Positions 8,032 through 19,503 of a stretch of 64,000 nt of DNA are shown here, one piece after another. The DNA is from Stutzerimonas kunmingensis. GTDB lineage: Bacteria; Pseudomonadota; Gammaproteobacteria; Pseudomonadales; Pseudomonadaceae. Made by a program: the position numbers and the translations under genes. Position 1 is the stretch's first letter. Each line of letters opens with the position of its first letter. The notes under the pieces were generated by a model. That model saw only the letters and a list, made by a program, of their open reading frames with translations. It searched no databases and was not told the DNA's origin. The stretch spans positions 1 through 64,000 of the forward strand of contig NZ_PISM01000021.1 of NCBI RefSeq assembly GCF_002929225.1, in the 5' to 3' direction.

Positions 8032-9117
8032 TCAGCGCTGGTGTTGCCAGGCGCGCAGGAAGATCACCAAAAGCGTGACGGCCGTCAAGGGGAACGCGAA
8101 CCAGAGCATCGCGTCGCGCAGCAGCTCGATGGCACCCAGGCCGGTGGCGAACATCACCAGATACAGGGTGTAGGCCAGGTAATAGGCGAAAAACATCAGC
8201 CCTTCCCAGCGCCGGATGCAATACCCGGAAAAGAAAATCGGCAGGCAGGCGACGAACACGGCCAGCATTACCGGGAAGTCGAAGGACTGCGCATTGGGGG
8301 AAATGGACAGGCCTTCCGCGGCCACCGCGGCGCCGGCGCCGAGTACCAGCAGCAGGTTGAAGATGCAGCTGCCCACCACATTGCCGACAGCAATGTCGCG
8401 CTCCCCCTTGATGACCGCCAGCACCGAGGTCGCCAGCTCCGGCATCGAGGTGCCGACCGCAACCACCGTCAGGCCGATGACCAGCTCGGAAAGACCGAGC
8501 GCGCGCGCAAGGCCAACGGCACCTTCGATCAGCAGATTCGAGCCTCCCACCAGCAGCCCCAGGCCGAGCAGGATCAGCAGCAGCTGGAGCACCCAGGCAT
8601 AAGGCTTGTCGCCAGCGTCCGGGCCGAACTCGGTGTCGAATTCATCGACGCCTGGTCCCGGCTTGTCCCGCTTGCTGGCGAGGACCAGAAACAGCGTGTA
8701 ACCAATCAGGGCAACGAGCAGCAGGATACCGTCCAGTCGGCTGATGCTGCCGTTCCAGGCCAGTCCATAGCAGAGCAGGCCGGCGCCGATCATCACTGGC
8801 ACATCGAGGCGGATCAGTTGCCGGGATACCACCAGCGGTGCGATCAGTGCGGAAATGCCGAGAATCAGCAGGATGTTCGCGATGTTGCTGCCGATCACGT
8901 TGCCTACTGCGATGTCACCGCTGCCATTAAGCGACGCCTGCACGCTGACGGCTGTTTCCGGGGCGCTGGTGCCGAAGGCCACCACCGTCAATCCGATGAT
9001 CAGGGGCGGAATGCCGAAGCGGCTGGCCAGTTTGGCCGCGCCGCGTACCAGCGCTTCGGCACCGACGACGAGCAGTACCAGGCCGCTGATGAGGTAGCCA
9101 AAGGTAATCAGCGACAT
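8032..9117 (-). CDS. Calcium/sodium antiporter (CaCA family), copy 2
   Basis: A 361-residue paralogue of the downstream antiporter. The same two alpha repeats are present (GLTVVAFGTSAPETAVSVQA...GNVIGSNIANILLI and GLTVVAVGTSMPELATSVLA...GNVVGSCIFNLLLV). In the second repeat the N of GSN is Cys (VVGSC), unlike copy 1. The C-terminal helices and the ending FLRAWQHQR also match copy 1. It has a good AAGGGAG ribosome site at 9117. The two genes are 47 bp apart and probably co-transcribed. Confidence 0.85.
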   Translation of the reverse strand: MSLITFGYLISGLVLLVVGAEALVRGAAKLASRFGIPPLIIGLTVVAFGTSAPETAVSVQASLNGSGDIAVGNVIGSNIANILLILGISALIAPLVVSRQLIRLDVPVMIGAGLLCYGLAWNGSISRLDGILLLVALIGYTLFLVLASKRDKPGPGVDEFDTEFGPDAGDKPYAWVLQLLLILLGLGLLVGGSNLLIEGAVGLARALGLSELVIGLTVVAVGTSMPELATSVLAVIKGERDIAVGNVVGSCIFNLLLVLGAGAAVAAEGLSISPNAQSFDFPVMLAVFVACLPIFFSGYCIRRWEGLMFFAYYLAYTLYLVMFATGLGAIELLRDAMLWFAFPLTAVTLLVIFLRAWQHQR

Positions 9118-9184
9118 GCGGGCGCTCCCTTGGCTGGGGTAGCGCAGTCTGTGCTCTGTGACATCACTGCAGGTGCCTGTTCCT

Positions 9185-9586
9185 TCATGGGAGGGTTTCG
9201 ATACGCACGCGGATCACGCCGGTCTTGAGCATGTCCAGTTGTGCCGCCGCGGCGCGGGAAAGGTCGATGATGCGGCCGCGGCTAAATGGTCCGCGGTCGT
9301 TGATACGTACCACCACCTGCTTGCCGTTCTGCTCGTTGGTGACCCGCACCCGCGTGCCGAAAGGCAGGCTGCGATGAGCGGCCACCAGCGCGTTCTGATC
9401 ATGGGTTTCGCCGTTGGCGGTGCGCTGGCCGTGATGCATCCGCGCGTAATAGGAGGCCTTGCCGCTCTGGCTGAAGCGCTCTTGCGTGGTCGGTGGTGCC
9501 TTGGCGGGTTGAGCCGGCTGGCGATCTGCGCAGCCGCTGACCAGCAAGGCCAGCAACAATAGGGCGGTGAAGCGTGTCAGGCGCAT
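9185..9586 (-). CDS. rlpA: RlpA-type septal-ring lipoprotein (double-psi beta-barrel)
   Basis: A 133-residue lipoprotein: lipobox LVSG-C19, a short Q/P-rich linker, then an RlpA double-psi beta-barrel ([58 protein letters not shown]). It lacks the C-terminal SPOR domain of full-length RlpA, so it is a short paralogue. RlpA proteins cleave denuded glycan strands. The start is the ATG at 9586 with GGAAGGA upstream; a TTG two codons earlier was set aside. It lies downstream of gatB. Confidence 0.82.
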   Translation of the reverse strand: MRLTRFTALLLLALLVSGCADRQPAQPAKAPPTTQERFSQSGKASYYARMHHGQRTANGETHDQNALVAAHRSLPFGTRVRVTNEQNGKQVVVRINDRGPFSRGRIIDLSRAAAAQLDMLKTGVIRVRIETLP

Positions 9587-9683
9587 GAACAATCCTTCCG
9601 TTGGGTCGATCGCTGAGTCGGCGATGGCCCGCGGCAGGTGTCATGACGTTGTGGCGATGCCGGGAGCGGTGATGCAGCGATGT

Positions 9684-9710
9684 CCGCGGTTGCAGCAGGG
9701 GCAACCGCGG
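9684..9710 (-). terminator. Hairpin downstream of gatB
   Basis: Perfect 10-bp stem (CCGCGGTTGC / GCAACCGCGG) with a 7-base loop, 17 bp after the gatB stop. No T-run follows on the minus strand, so termination may be incomplete or Rho-assisted. Confidence 0.5.
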
Positions 9711-9726
9711 AGGGCCATCGCTCAGC

Positions 9727-11172
9727 TTAGCCTTCGAGTTTTTTCTTCAGCAGTTGGTTCACCTGGCCAGGGTTGGCCTTGCCCTTGGAAGCCTTCATCG
9801 CCTGGCCGACGAAGAAGCCGAACATCTTGCCACGCTTGGCTTCGTCGCTGGCGCGGTACTGTTCGACCTGCTCGGCATTCGCTGCCAGCACTTCGTCCAG
9901 CATCGACTCGATGGCGCCGGAATCAGTGACCTGCTTGAGGCCCTTCTTCTCGATGATCTCGTCAGCCGAACCTTCGCCGGCCGCCATCGCCTCGAAGACC
10001 ATCTTGGCGATCTTGCCGCTGATGGTGTTGTCCTTGATGCGCAGGATCATGCCGCCCAGCTGCTCGGCGCTAACCGGTGACTGCTCGATCTCCAGGGCTT
10101 CCTTGTTGAGCAGGCTGGACAGCTCGCCCATCACCCAGTTGGCGGCCAGCTTGGCGTCGCCGCAGGTGCTGTTGACCTGTTCGAAGTAGTTGGCCAGTTC
10201 GCGGCTGGCAGAGAGTACGCTGGCGTCGTAGGCGGACAGGCCGAACTCGCGCTCGAAGCGCTCGCGCTTCTGCACCGGCAGTTCCGGCAGGCTGGCGCGG
10301 ACTTCGTCGAGGAAGCTCTGCTCGATCACCACCGGTAGCAGGTCGGGGCAGGGGAAGTAGCGGTAGTCGTTGGCTTCTTCCTTGCTGCGCATGGAGCGCG
10401 TCTCGTCCTTGTTCGGGTCGTACAGGCGGGTTTCCTGCACCACCTTGCCGCCGTCCTCGATCAGCTCGATCTGCCGCTGCACTTCGTGGTTGATGGCTTT
10501 TTCGATAAAGCGGAACGAGTTGACGTTCTTGATTTCGGCGCGGGTGCCGAACTCGGCCTGGCCCTTGGGACGTACCGAAACGTTGCAGTCGCAGCGCAGC
10601 GAACCTTCGGCCATGTTGCCGTCGCAGATGCCCAGGTAGCGCACCAGGGCGTGGATCGCCTTGACATAGGCCACGGCTTCCTTGGCCGAGCGGATGTCCG
10701 GCTCGGAGACGATTTCCAGCAGCGGCGTGCCGGCGCGGTTCAGGTCGATGCCGCTCATGCCGTGGAAGTCTTCGTGCAGGCTCTTGCCGGCGTCCTCTTC
10801 CAGGTGCGCGCGGGTGATGCCGATGCGCTTGGTCGTGCCGTCTTCCAGGGTGATGTCGAGGAAGCCCTTGCCGACGATGGGATGGTCCATCTGGCTGGTC
10901 TGGTAGCCCTTGGGCAGGTCGGGGTAGAAGTAGTTCTTGCGCGCGAAGACGTTCTTCGGCGCGATCTCGGCATCGATCGCCAGGCCGAACTTGCAGGCCA
11001 TGCGCACGGCTTCGGCATTGAGCACCGGCAGGGTGCCGGGCATGCCGAGGTCGACCAGGCTGGCCTGGGTGTTGGGCTCGGCGCCGAAGGTGGTGGCGCT
11101 GCCGGAAAAGATCTTCGACTGGGTCGCGAGCTGTGCGTGGATCTCCAGCCCGATCACGGTTTCCCATTGCAT
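9727..11172 (-). CDS. gatB: Asp-tRNA(Asn)/Glu-tRNA(Gln) amidotransferase subunit B
   Basis: A 481-residue protein beginning [24 protein letters not shown], the conserved GatB opening. It carries the kinase/tRNA-binding body ([37 protein letters not shown] [17 protein letters not shown]) and the C-terminal helical YqeY-type tail ([16 protein letters not shown]). It activates mischarged Glu or Asp on tRNA before amidation. The start at 11172 has GAGGAG upstream. It is the last gene of gatCAB, 11 bp from gatA. Confidence 0.95.
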   Translation of the reverse strand: MQWETVIGLEIHAQLATQSKIFSGSATTFGAEPNTQASLVDLGMPGTLPVLNAEAVRMACKFGLAIDAEIAPKNVFARKNYFYPDLPKGYQTSQMDHPIVGKGFLDITLEDGTTKRIGITRAHLEEDAGKSLHEDFHGMSGIDLNRAGTPLLEIVSEPDIRSAKEAVAYVKAIHALVRYLGICDGNMAEGSLRCDCNVSVRPKGQAEFGTRAEIKNVNSFRFIEKAINHEVQRQIELIEDGGKVVQETRLYDPNKDETRSMRSKEEANDYRYFPCPDLLPVVIEQSFLDEVRASLPELPVQKRERFEREFGLSAYDASVLSASRELANYFEQVNSTCGDAKLAANWVMGELSSLLNKEALEIEQSPVSAEQLGGMILRIKDNTISGKIAKMVFEAMAAGEGSADEIIEKKGLKQVTDSGAIESMLDEVLAANAEQVEQYRASDEAKRGKMFGFFVGQAMKASKGKANPGQVNQLLKKKLEG

Positions 11173-11183
11173 CTTCAATCTCC

Positions 11184-12635
<1,452 letters not shown>

Positions 12636-12652
12636 GTCGGAATCCTTCATCA

Positions 12653-12940
12653 TCACTCGATCACTCGCGGAACCAGATAGAGGCCTTCTTCCACGGCGGG
12701 TGCGATGGCCTGGTAGGCATCACGCTGGTTGCTCTCGGTGACTGCATCGGCACGCAGGCGCTGGGTGGTTTCCAGCGGGTGGGCCAGCGGCTCGATACCA
12801 GTGGTGTCGACCGCCTGCATGCGGTCGATCAGGCCGAGGATATTGTTGAGGGTCTCGGTGGTGCGGGGCAGGTCGGCTTCAGACAGGCCCAGGCGGGCCA
12901 GATGAGCGATCTTCTCCACCTCGGTGCGTTCAAGCGCCAT
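12653..12940 (-). CDS. gatC: Asp-tRNA(Asn)/Glu-tRNA(Gln) amidotransferase subunit C
   Basis: A 95-residue assembly subunit beginning [21 protein letters not shown], with the conserved [24 protein letters not shown] stretch and the ending [13 protein letters not shown]. It wraps around GatA and stabilises the heterotrimer. The start at 12940 follows GGAG; the longer frame to 13009 is unsupported. It is the first gene of gatCAB, divergent from mreB as in other Pseudomonas. Confidence 0.93.
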   Translation of the reverse strand: MALERTEVEKIAHLARLGLSEADLPRTTETLNNILGLIDRMQAVDTTGIEPLAHPLETTQRLRADAVTESNQRDAYQAIAPAVEEGLYLVPRVIE

Positions 12941-13183
12941 CGGGTATCTCCAGCGGAAAGCGAATCGGGACTGCACCTTCCGTCGACTGGACGGGGTGCA
13001 TGGCAGCACGGGACGAGCCGCGGCAATGGGCTTTCTGGCCCGGAAAAGCCGTCAATCTTACATGCCCGAGGCGGTTATCGGTAGCGTGGACGCGGTGCGC
13101 GGCCTTAGGATGAGTGGCGACCACCGTCATGCGACCTGGCACGCAATGCCTCATTTCTGGCGCCACGCGGGCGGACTCTCGCC

Positions 13184-14296
<1,113 letters not shown>

Positions 14297-14316
14297 GCCT
14301 GCGCCGCTGTGCTCAT

Positions 14317-14357
14317 GACAAGCCGAAAGATCCGGTCGCACCGGCTTTCGGCTTGTC
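14317..14357 (+). terminator. Strong hairpin between mreB and mreC
   Basis: A 13-bp perfect stem (GACAAGCCGAAAG / CTTTCGGCTTGTC) continues, after a two-base interruption, into CCGG/CCGG around a TCGCA loop. The following sequence is GCGTTTAG, with no long T-run, so it looks like an attenuating or mRNA-stabilising element. It could raise mreB output relative to mreCD. Confidence 0.55.
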
Positions 14358-14395
14358 GCGTTTAGTCTCAAGCTTTTACTCGTGAGGTAGTTGCA

Positions 14396-15400
14396 ATCAA
14401 GCCGCTATTTGCCAAGGGACCTTTGCTCGGTGTGCGCCTGCTGGTGTTCGTCGTGCTTTGTGTCGTGCTGATGGTGGTGGATGCACGCTTCGACGCGCTG
14501 AAGACGGTACGCAGCCAGATGGGGCTGGTACTGACGCCGTTCTACTGGGTCGCCGACATGCCGGTGCGGATCTGGAGAGGTGCGACCGAGCAGATCGCCA
14601 GTAGCAGCAGCCTGATGGCCGAGAACGAGAAGCTCAAGGCCGAGGCGCTGCTGATGCAGCGGCGCCTGCAGAAGCTGGCGATGCTCACCGAGCAGAACGT
14701 GCGCCTGCGCGAGTTGCTCAACTCGGCGGCGCTGGTGGATGACAAGGTCATCGTCGCCGAGCTGATCGGGCTCGACCCGAACCCGTTCACCCATCGCATC
14801 CTGATCGACAAGGGCGAGAAGGACGGCGTCTTCATGGGGCAGCCGGTGCTCGATGCCAGTGGCCTGATGGGGCAGGTCGTCGAGGTGCTGCCGTATGCCG
14901 CGCGCGTGCTGCTGCTGACCGATGTCACCCATAGCATTCCGGTGCAGGTCAACCGCAACGGACTGCGTGCGATCGCCGTGGGCACCGGCAATCCCGACTA
15001 TCTCGAGCTGCGCCATGTGGCCGAAACGGCTGATGTCAAAGCAGGAGATTTGCTGGTCAGTTCCGGGCTCGGTCAGCGATTCCCTAGCGGCTATCCGGTG
15101 GCGCAGGTGACCGAGGTGGTGCACGGCTCCGGCCAGCCGTTCGCCATCGTACGTGCGGTGCCGACCGCCATGCTCAATCGCAGCCGCTATCTGATGCTGG
15201 TCTTCAGCGATTCGCGGACGCCGGAAGAGCGGGCCGCCGACGCTGCCGAGGCCCAGGCCGATGCCGATCAGAAAGCCGCTGCCGAAGGCGCGCAGGCAGC
15301 CGCACCTGCACCCGCTGCTGAGGCGGGGGCTGAAACGAGCGATTCCGAGCAGGCGCCCGCCGCTTCGTCGTCGACAACGGTATCGGAGGAGGCGCAATGA
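14396..15400 (+). CDS. mreC: Rod-shape-determining protein MreC
   Basis: About 334 residues: cytoplasmic N-terminus, one transmembrane helix (LLGVRLLVFVVLCVVLMVVDARF), a periplasmic coiled coil (about 70-110), and MreC beta domains (LIGLDPNPFTHRILIDKGEKDGV, LVSSGLGQRFPSGYPVAQV). The C-terminal tail is Ala/Glu-rich and low-complexity. No ATG, GTG or TTG lies in frame at the expected beginning. The homologous sequence IKPLFAKGP starts at an ATC at 14396, seven bases after GAGGT, so I place the start there. The next in-frame candidates are TTG 14423 and GTG 14432, which would cut the conserved N-terminus. Confidence 0.85.
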   Translation: MKPLFAKGPLLGVRLLVFVVLCVVLMVVDARFDALKTVRSQMGLVLTPFYWVADMPVRIWRGATEQIASSSSLMAENEKLKAEALLMQRRLQKLAMLTEQNVRLRELLNSAALVDDKVIVAELIGLDPNPFTHRILIDKGEKDGVFMGQPVLDASGLMGQVVEVLPYAARVLLLTDVTHSIPVQVNRNGLRAIAVGTGNPDYLELRHVAETADVKAGDLLVSSGLGQRFPSGYPVAQVTEVVHGSGQPFAIVRAVPTAMLNRSRYLMLVFSDSRTPEERAADAAEAQADADQKAAAEGAQAAAPAPAAEAGAETSDSEQAPAASSSTTVSEEAQ

Positions 15401-15885
15401 TCAGCGGGCGGCCAAATAATGGATGGGTCATCTGGTTCAGCCTGACGATCGCGCTGCTGCTCAGCGTCGCGCCCATGCCCGGCAGCGCGGAGATCGCACG
15501 GCCGCTATGGCTGGGGTTGGTCATCGCCTTCTGGTCGTTGGTTCTGCCGCATCGCGGTGGGCTGGGCGCCGCGTTCTGTTTCGGGCTCGCGCAGGACGTG
15601 CTGGCCGGCACGCTGTTCGGCCAGAGCGCCTTGCCGCTGATCCTGATCGCTTTTCTGGTGCTGAGCCTGCAACAACGCCTGCGCATGTTTCCGCTATGGC
15701 AGCAGAGCATGGTGCTGCTGGTTGTGCTCGGCCTCGCCCAGTTGGTGCAGCTCTGGCTGAACACGCTGACCGGTAATCGGCCGCCGACGCTGTTGTTCCT
15801 CGTGCCTGTGCCGGTCAGCGCATTGCTCTGGCCTTGGGTTTATGTCGCGTTGCAGGGGCTGCGTCAGCGATTTGCGGTGTATTGA
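15397..15885 (+). CDS. mreD: Rod-shape-determining protein MreD
   Basis: A 162-residue inner-membrane protein with five to six predicted helices (for example WVIWFSLTIALLLSVAPMP and PLILIAFLVLSLQQRL). The conserved FxxGLxxDVLxGxxxG pattern is seen as FGLAQDVLAGTLFGQSALP. It overlaps mreC by four bases (ATGA), so the two are translationally coupled. It is part of the elongasome core with MreB and MreC. Confidence 0.93.
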   Translation: MISGRPNNGWVIWFSLTIALLLSVAPMPGSAEIARPLWLGLVIAFWSLVLPHRGGLGAAFCFGLAQDVLAGTLFGQSALPLILIAFLVLSLQQRLRMFPLWQQSMVLLVVLGLAQLVQLWLNTLTGNRPPTLLFLVPVPVSALLWPWVYVALQGLRQRFAVY

Positions 15886-16070
15886 TCAACGCCGGTCAAT
15901 TTCTTCGCCGTACTCTGAGCTGAAAGATCAGACGTTTTATATGGGTTTGTGCCGCCGGGCACGGCTTACGCCTTGCTGCTCCAAAGCAATTCTGAAATCA
16001 TGCTGCCGCTATGGCGTTCCGCCATTACTGGTTTCTGCTTCAGAAGACGATAAGCACAACAGCACGGGCG

Positions 16071-17225
16071 ATGAGTATGGAAGCTGGCAGTTCGATTTTT
16101 TCCAGGCCGCAAGGCTCTCGTGGCGCCCGTGCGGTGCTGGCTGCCGGCGCGGTAGGGTCGCTGCTGATGACGCTGGTCATGAGCACTGGTTACTCTCAGG
16201 CCGATAGCGCCCCGCAGGCCCCTCAGTTGGCCAAGCTGTCGGCCCCAGATACGCTCTCCACCGTTGCCGCTTCCTCTGAGTCCGCTGCCGATTCGCCTCG
16301 CGCCGAGCAGCTGGCCGGCAAGATTGCAGAGCTCGACGCCATCCTCCTTGAAAAGCAGAAGCTTGAAGATGCGCTGCGGGCCGAGAAGAGCGAGCTCGCT
16401 GCCGTGCAATTGCAGCTGGCCAACAGCAAGAAGCTGATTCGCCTGGAGGTCGACGACTTCCTCGGTCAGAGCGCCGAGCGCAAGCGTCTCGATGAGCTGC
16501 TGGACGAGCACAAACGTAGTGCCGAGGCCGAGAAAGCCATTGGCGAACGCGTCGAAGCTCTGGAGAAGGATCTCGGCAGCCAGCACCTGAAGTTCTCGCT
16601 TGCCGCGCGTGACGTCGATCGTCTCAAGACCCAGCTGGCGGCCGAGGTTCGCGAGCGCAACAGCAAGAAGATTCAGGCCATTGCCCGCAAGCTGGACAAG
16701 ACCATTCGCTTCGAGCAGTCGGTTTCGTTCCGCTGTTCCGCCAGCAAGAGCCTCGCGGCCTGCCTGGCCGAGCACCGCAACGATGGTCAGATGTCGCAAT
16801 GGGTGCTGGAAAACTACCAGCGTGTGCTGGCCGAGGATATCCGCGAGCAGGTTGCCGATGTCGAACTGGATACCGCCTGGTACCGCTACCGCACACGTAC
16901 CGACTTCGCCCAGGCAAGCATGAGCCTGGACGGCACCGTCAATGCGCAGATGAACGTCGAGGCGACCATCACGGCGAAGAAGATGATGCCGTGCGCGATT
17001 CTCGATGTGCCCTACGAGCAATGCGACAGCAAGACCCACTCGCTGATCGTACGCAGCAACAAGTACGACGATCGGGTCCGCATCAACGACCAGGAGCATG
17101 GCGCCACGCCGGTTTCGCTGGTGCTTGACAGCGGTGTCTATGACATTCAGGTCACCTCCGGTGGCATTACCCAGAAGCGCACGCTGTCGCTCAAGGGTGA
17201 TCAGGTGGTCAACTTCAAGTTCTGA
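16071..17225 (+). CDS. Membrane-anchored coiled-coil protein with C-terminal PEGA-like domain
   Basis: The 384-residue product has a basic N-terminus, one signal anchor (AVLAAGAVGSLLMTLVMSTGY, about residues 20-42), a Ser/Ala-rich linker, and a long charged coiled coil (about 75-210, KIAELDAILLEKQKLEDALRAEK onward). A region with paired cysteines follows (FRCSASKSLAACLAEH; MPCAILDVPYEQCDS). The C-terminal 60 residues look PEGA-like (VRINDQEHGATPVSLVLDSGVYDIQV, KGDQVVNFKF). No named family is recognised. It sits between mreD and maf on the same strand, a place usually without an extra gene. The start is uncertain: 16011, 16071 and 16077 are all possible and none has a strong ribosome site. Confidence 0.7.
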   Translation: MSMEAGSSIFSRPQGSRGARAVLAAGAVGSLLMTLVMSTGYSQADSAPQAPQLAKLSAPDTLSTVAASSESAADSPRAEQLAGKIAELDAILLEKQKLEDALRAEKSELAAVQLQLANSKKLIRLEVDDFLGQSAERKRLDELLDEHKRSAEAEKAIGERVEALEKDLGSQHLKFSLAARDVDRLKTQLAAEVRERNSKKIQAIARKLDKTIRFEQSVSFRCSASKSLAACLAEHRNDGQMSQWVLENYQRVLAEDIREQVADVELDTAWYRYRTRTDFAQASMSLDGTVNAQMNVEATITAKKMMPCAILDVPYEQCDSKTHSLIVRSNKYDDRVRINDQEHGATPVSLVLDSGVYDIQVTSGGITQKRTLSLKGDQVVNFKF

Positions 17226-17320
17226 TCCATGCCCGGCGTAGTCCTTACGCCGGTCCTCTGCGCCTTCCTCGACGTACCCCGGATATGCGACGCTGTCGCT
17301 TTACCGTCTGAGGAACTGCC

Positions 17321-17911
17321 ATGGGCGCTCTGTTTCTTGCCTCGGCATCACCCCGCCGCCGCGAATTGCTCGCGCAGATCGGCGTGCCGTTTTCTCTCGT
17401 CGGCGTGTCCGTCGATGAAACGCCCTCGCCAACCGAGTCGCCCGAGGCGTATGTCGAGCGCGTTGCGCGCGACAAGGCGCTCGCCGGGCTCGTCAGTCTG
17501 GGGGATCGCGACGGCTGCGTGCTGGGTGCCGACACCAGCGTGGTGCTCGATCAGCATATTCTCGGCAAGCCTGCCGACCGTGCCGACGGGCTCGCCATGC
17601 TGGCGGCGTTATCCGGGCGTACGCACCGGGTCATGACCGCCGTCGCGCTGGCCAGTCGAAGTGCCTGCGAGGTGCGTGTGGTCATCAGCGAGGTGACCTT
17701 CCGTACCATCTACGAAGCCGAAGCCGAACGCTATTGGGATAGCGCAGAGCCGGCGGACAAGGCGGGCGGTTACGCCATCCAGGGCTGGGGCGCGGTGTTC
17801 GTCAGCCAGTTGCACGGCAGCTATTCGGCGGTGGTTGGCCTGCCGTTATGTGAAACGGCGCAGCTGATCGACGCCTTCGGACTTCCACGTTGGACCAAAG
17901 GCTCAAGCTAG
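17321..17911 (+). CDS. maf: Maf/YhdE nucleoside triphosphate pyrophosphatase
   Basis: A 196-residue house-cleaning enzyme beginning [21 protein letters not shown], the Maf signature. It has the conserved [36 protein letters not shown] and the [15 protein letters not shown] segment. The dTTP/UTP-specific YhdE subgroup best fits the motif set. It lies in the conserved mre-maf-rng order, 86 bp before rng. Confidence 0.9.
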   Translation: MGALFLASASPRRRELLAQIGVPFSLVGVSVDETPSPTESPEAYVERVARDKALAGLVSLGDRDGCVLGADTSVVLDQHILGKPADRADGLAMLAALSGRTHRVMTAVALASRSACEVRVVISEVTFRTIYEAEAERYWDSAEPADKAGGYAIQGWGAVFVSQLHGSYSAVVGLPLCETAQLIDAFGLPRWTKGSS

Positions 17912-17996
17912 AGCCCGTGGCTTCGGCGCGCAGGCCGGTTAGAATCGACTCAACCACCAGCTAGCGCTGCACATCAAGCCACCGCCGAGAACAACA

Positions 17997-19454
17997 ATGA
18001 GCGAAGAAATCCTGATGAACATCACCCCCATGGAGTCGCGGGTGGCGGTGGTGGAGAACGGTGTCCTGCAGGAGGTGCATGTCGAGCGCACCCAGCGCCG
18101 CGGCATCGTCGGCAACATCTACAAAGGCAAGGTGGTGCGCGTCCTGCCGGGGATGCAGGCGGCGTTCGTCGACATAGGGCTGGATCGCGCCGCGTTCATC
18201 CACGCTTCCGAGATTTCCGCCCGCGAGGGAAATGCGGTCGAGCCGATCAACGCCCTGGTTCACGAAGGCCAGAGTCTGGTGGTGCAGGTCACCAAGGACC
18301 CCATTGGCACCAAGGGCGCGCGCCTGACCACACAGCTGTCGATCCCATCGCGCTACCTGGTGTACATGCCGCGCACCAGCCATGTCGGCATTTCCCTGCG
18401 TATCGAAGATGAAGCCGAGCGCGAGCGGCTCAAGCAGGTCGTTGCCCAATGCGTTGAGGCAGAGGGCATCCAGGAAGCCGGTGGCTTCATCCTGCGTACC
18501 GCGGCTGAAGGGGCCGGCAGCGACGAGATACTCATGGATATCCGCTATCTGCGCCGTCTGTGGGAGCAGATCGCCAGTCAGATCAAGACCGTCGAAGCGC
18601 CCACGGTAATCTACGAAGACCTCTCTCTGGCCATGCGGACCCTGCGTGATCTGGTCAATCCGCGGATCGAGAAGATCCGTATCGATTCGCGGGAGAATTT
18701 CCAGAAGGTCACCCAGTTCGTCGGCGAGCTGATGCCCGAGCTGGGCGACCGCCTCGAACACTATCCGGGCGAGCGGCCGATCTTCGATCTCTATGGCGTC
18801 GAGGACGAGATCCAGAAGGCGCTGGAGCGCAAGGTCATGCTCAAGTCCGGCGGTTACCTGATCATCGATCCGGCCGAGGCGATGACCACCATCGACGTCA
18901 ACACCGGTGCATTCGTCGGTCATCGCACGCTGGAAGAAACCATTTTCAAGACCAATCTCGAGTCGGCCACTGCCATTGCCCGCCAGCTCAGGCTGCGCAA
19001 TCTGGGCGGCATCATCATCATCGACTTCATCGACATGGAGGACGAGGAGCATCGTCGCCAGGTCCTGCGCACGCTGGAGAAGCAGCTCGAGCGCGATCAC
19101 GCCAAGACCAACATCATCGGCATCACCGAACTCGGCCTGGTGCAGATGACCCGCAAGCGCACCCGCGAAAGCCTCGAACAGGTGCTGTGCGAACCCTGCA
19201 TGTGCTGTCAGGGGCGCGGCAAGCTGAAGACGCCGGAGACCGTCTGCTACGAGATATTCCGCGAGATCCTGCGTGAGGCGCGGGCCTACCAGGCGGAAGG
19301 CTATCGGGTGCTGGCCAATCAGAAGGTGATCGATCGTCTGCTCGACGAGGAGTCGGGCAATGTCGCCGACCTGGAGGCCTTTATCGGTCGCTCGATCAAG
19401 TTCCAGGTGGAAAGCATGTACTCCCAGGAACAGTACGACGTGGTGTTGCTCTGA
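17997..19454 (+). CDS. rng: Ribonuclease G
   Basis: A 485-residue endoribonuclease of the RNase E/G family. The S1 domain is at residues 35-120 (GIVGNIYKGKVVRVLPGMQAAFVDIGLDRAAFIHASE). The DNase-I-like catalytic region has metal ligands in TTIDVNTGAFVG and IIIDFIDM. The zinc-link cysteines are in LCEPCMCCQGRG. It matures 5' ends of 16S rRNA and other RNAs. It lacks the C-terminal scaffold of RNase E, and its length is typical of RNase G. Confidence 0.94.
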   Translation: MSEEILMNITPMESRVAVVENGVLQEVHVERTQRRGIVGNIYKGKVVRVLPGMQAAFVDIGLDRAAFIHASEISAREGNAVEPINALVHEGQSLVVQVTKDPIGTKGARLTTQLSIPSRYLVYMPRTSHVGISLRIEDEAERERLKQVVAQCVEAEGIQEAGGFILRTAAEGAGSDEILMDIRYLRRLWEQIASQIKTVEAPTVIYEDLSLAMRTLRDLVNPRIEKIRIDSRENFQKVTQFVGELMPELGDRLEHYPGERPIFDLYGVEDEIQKALERKVMLKSGGYLIIDPAEAMTTIDVNTGAFVGHRTLEETIFKTNLESATAIARQLRLRNLGGIIIIDFIDMEDEEHRRQVLRTLEKQLERDHAKTNIIGITELGLVQMTRKRTRESLEQVLCEPCMCCQGRGKLKTPETVCYEIFREILREARAYQAEGYRVLANQKVIDRLLDEESGNVADLEAFIGRSIKFQVESMYSQEQYDVVLL

Positions 19455-19503
19455 ACAATGGTAGACCCGGCCGCAAGGGCCAGGATGACCGGAGCGCATC
19501 CAG

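Noticed and set aside
8023..9228. 401-codon plus-strand frame over the antiporters
   Set aside because: Antisense to conserved transporter repeats; composition is Gln/His-rich noise.
9587..9592. TTG start two codons upstream of the RlpA-type lipoprotein
   Set aside because: The ATG at 9586 has better spacing from GGAAGGA and gives a normal lipoprotein signal.
17961..19499. 512-codon minus-strand frame
   Set aside because: It lies antisense to rng, which has all RNase G motifs; the frame has no domain.
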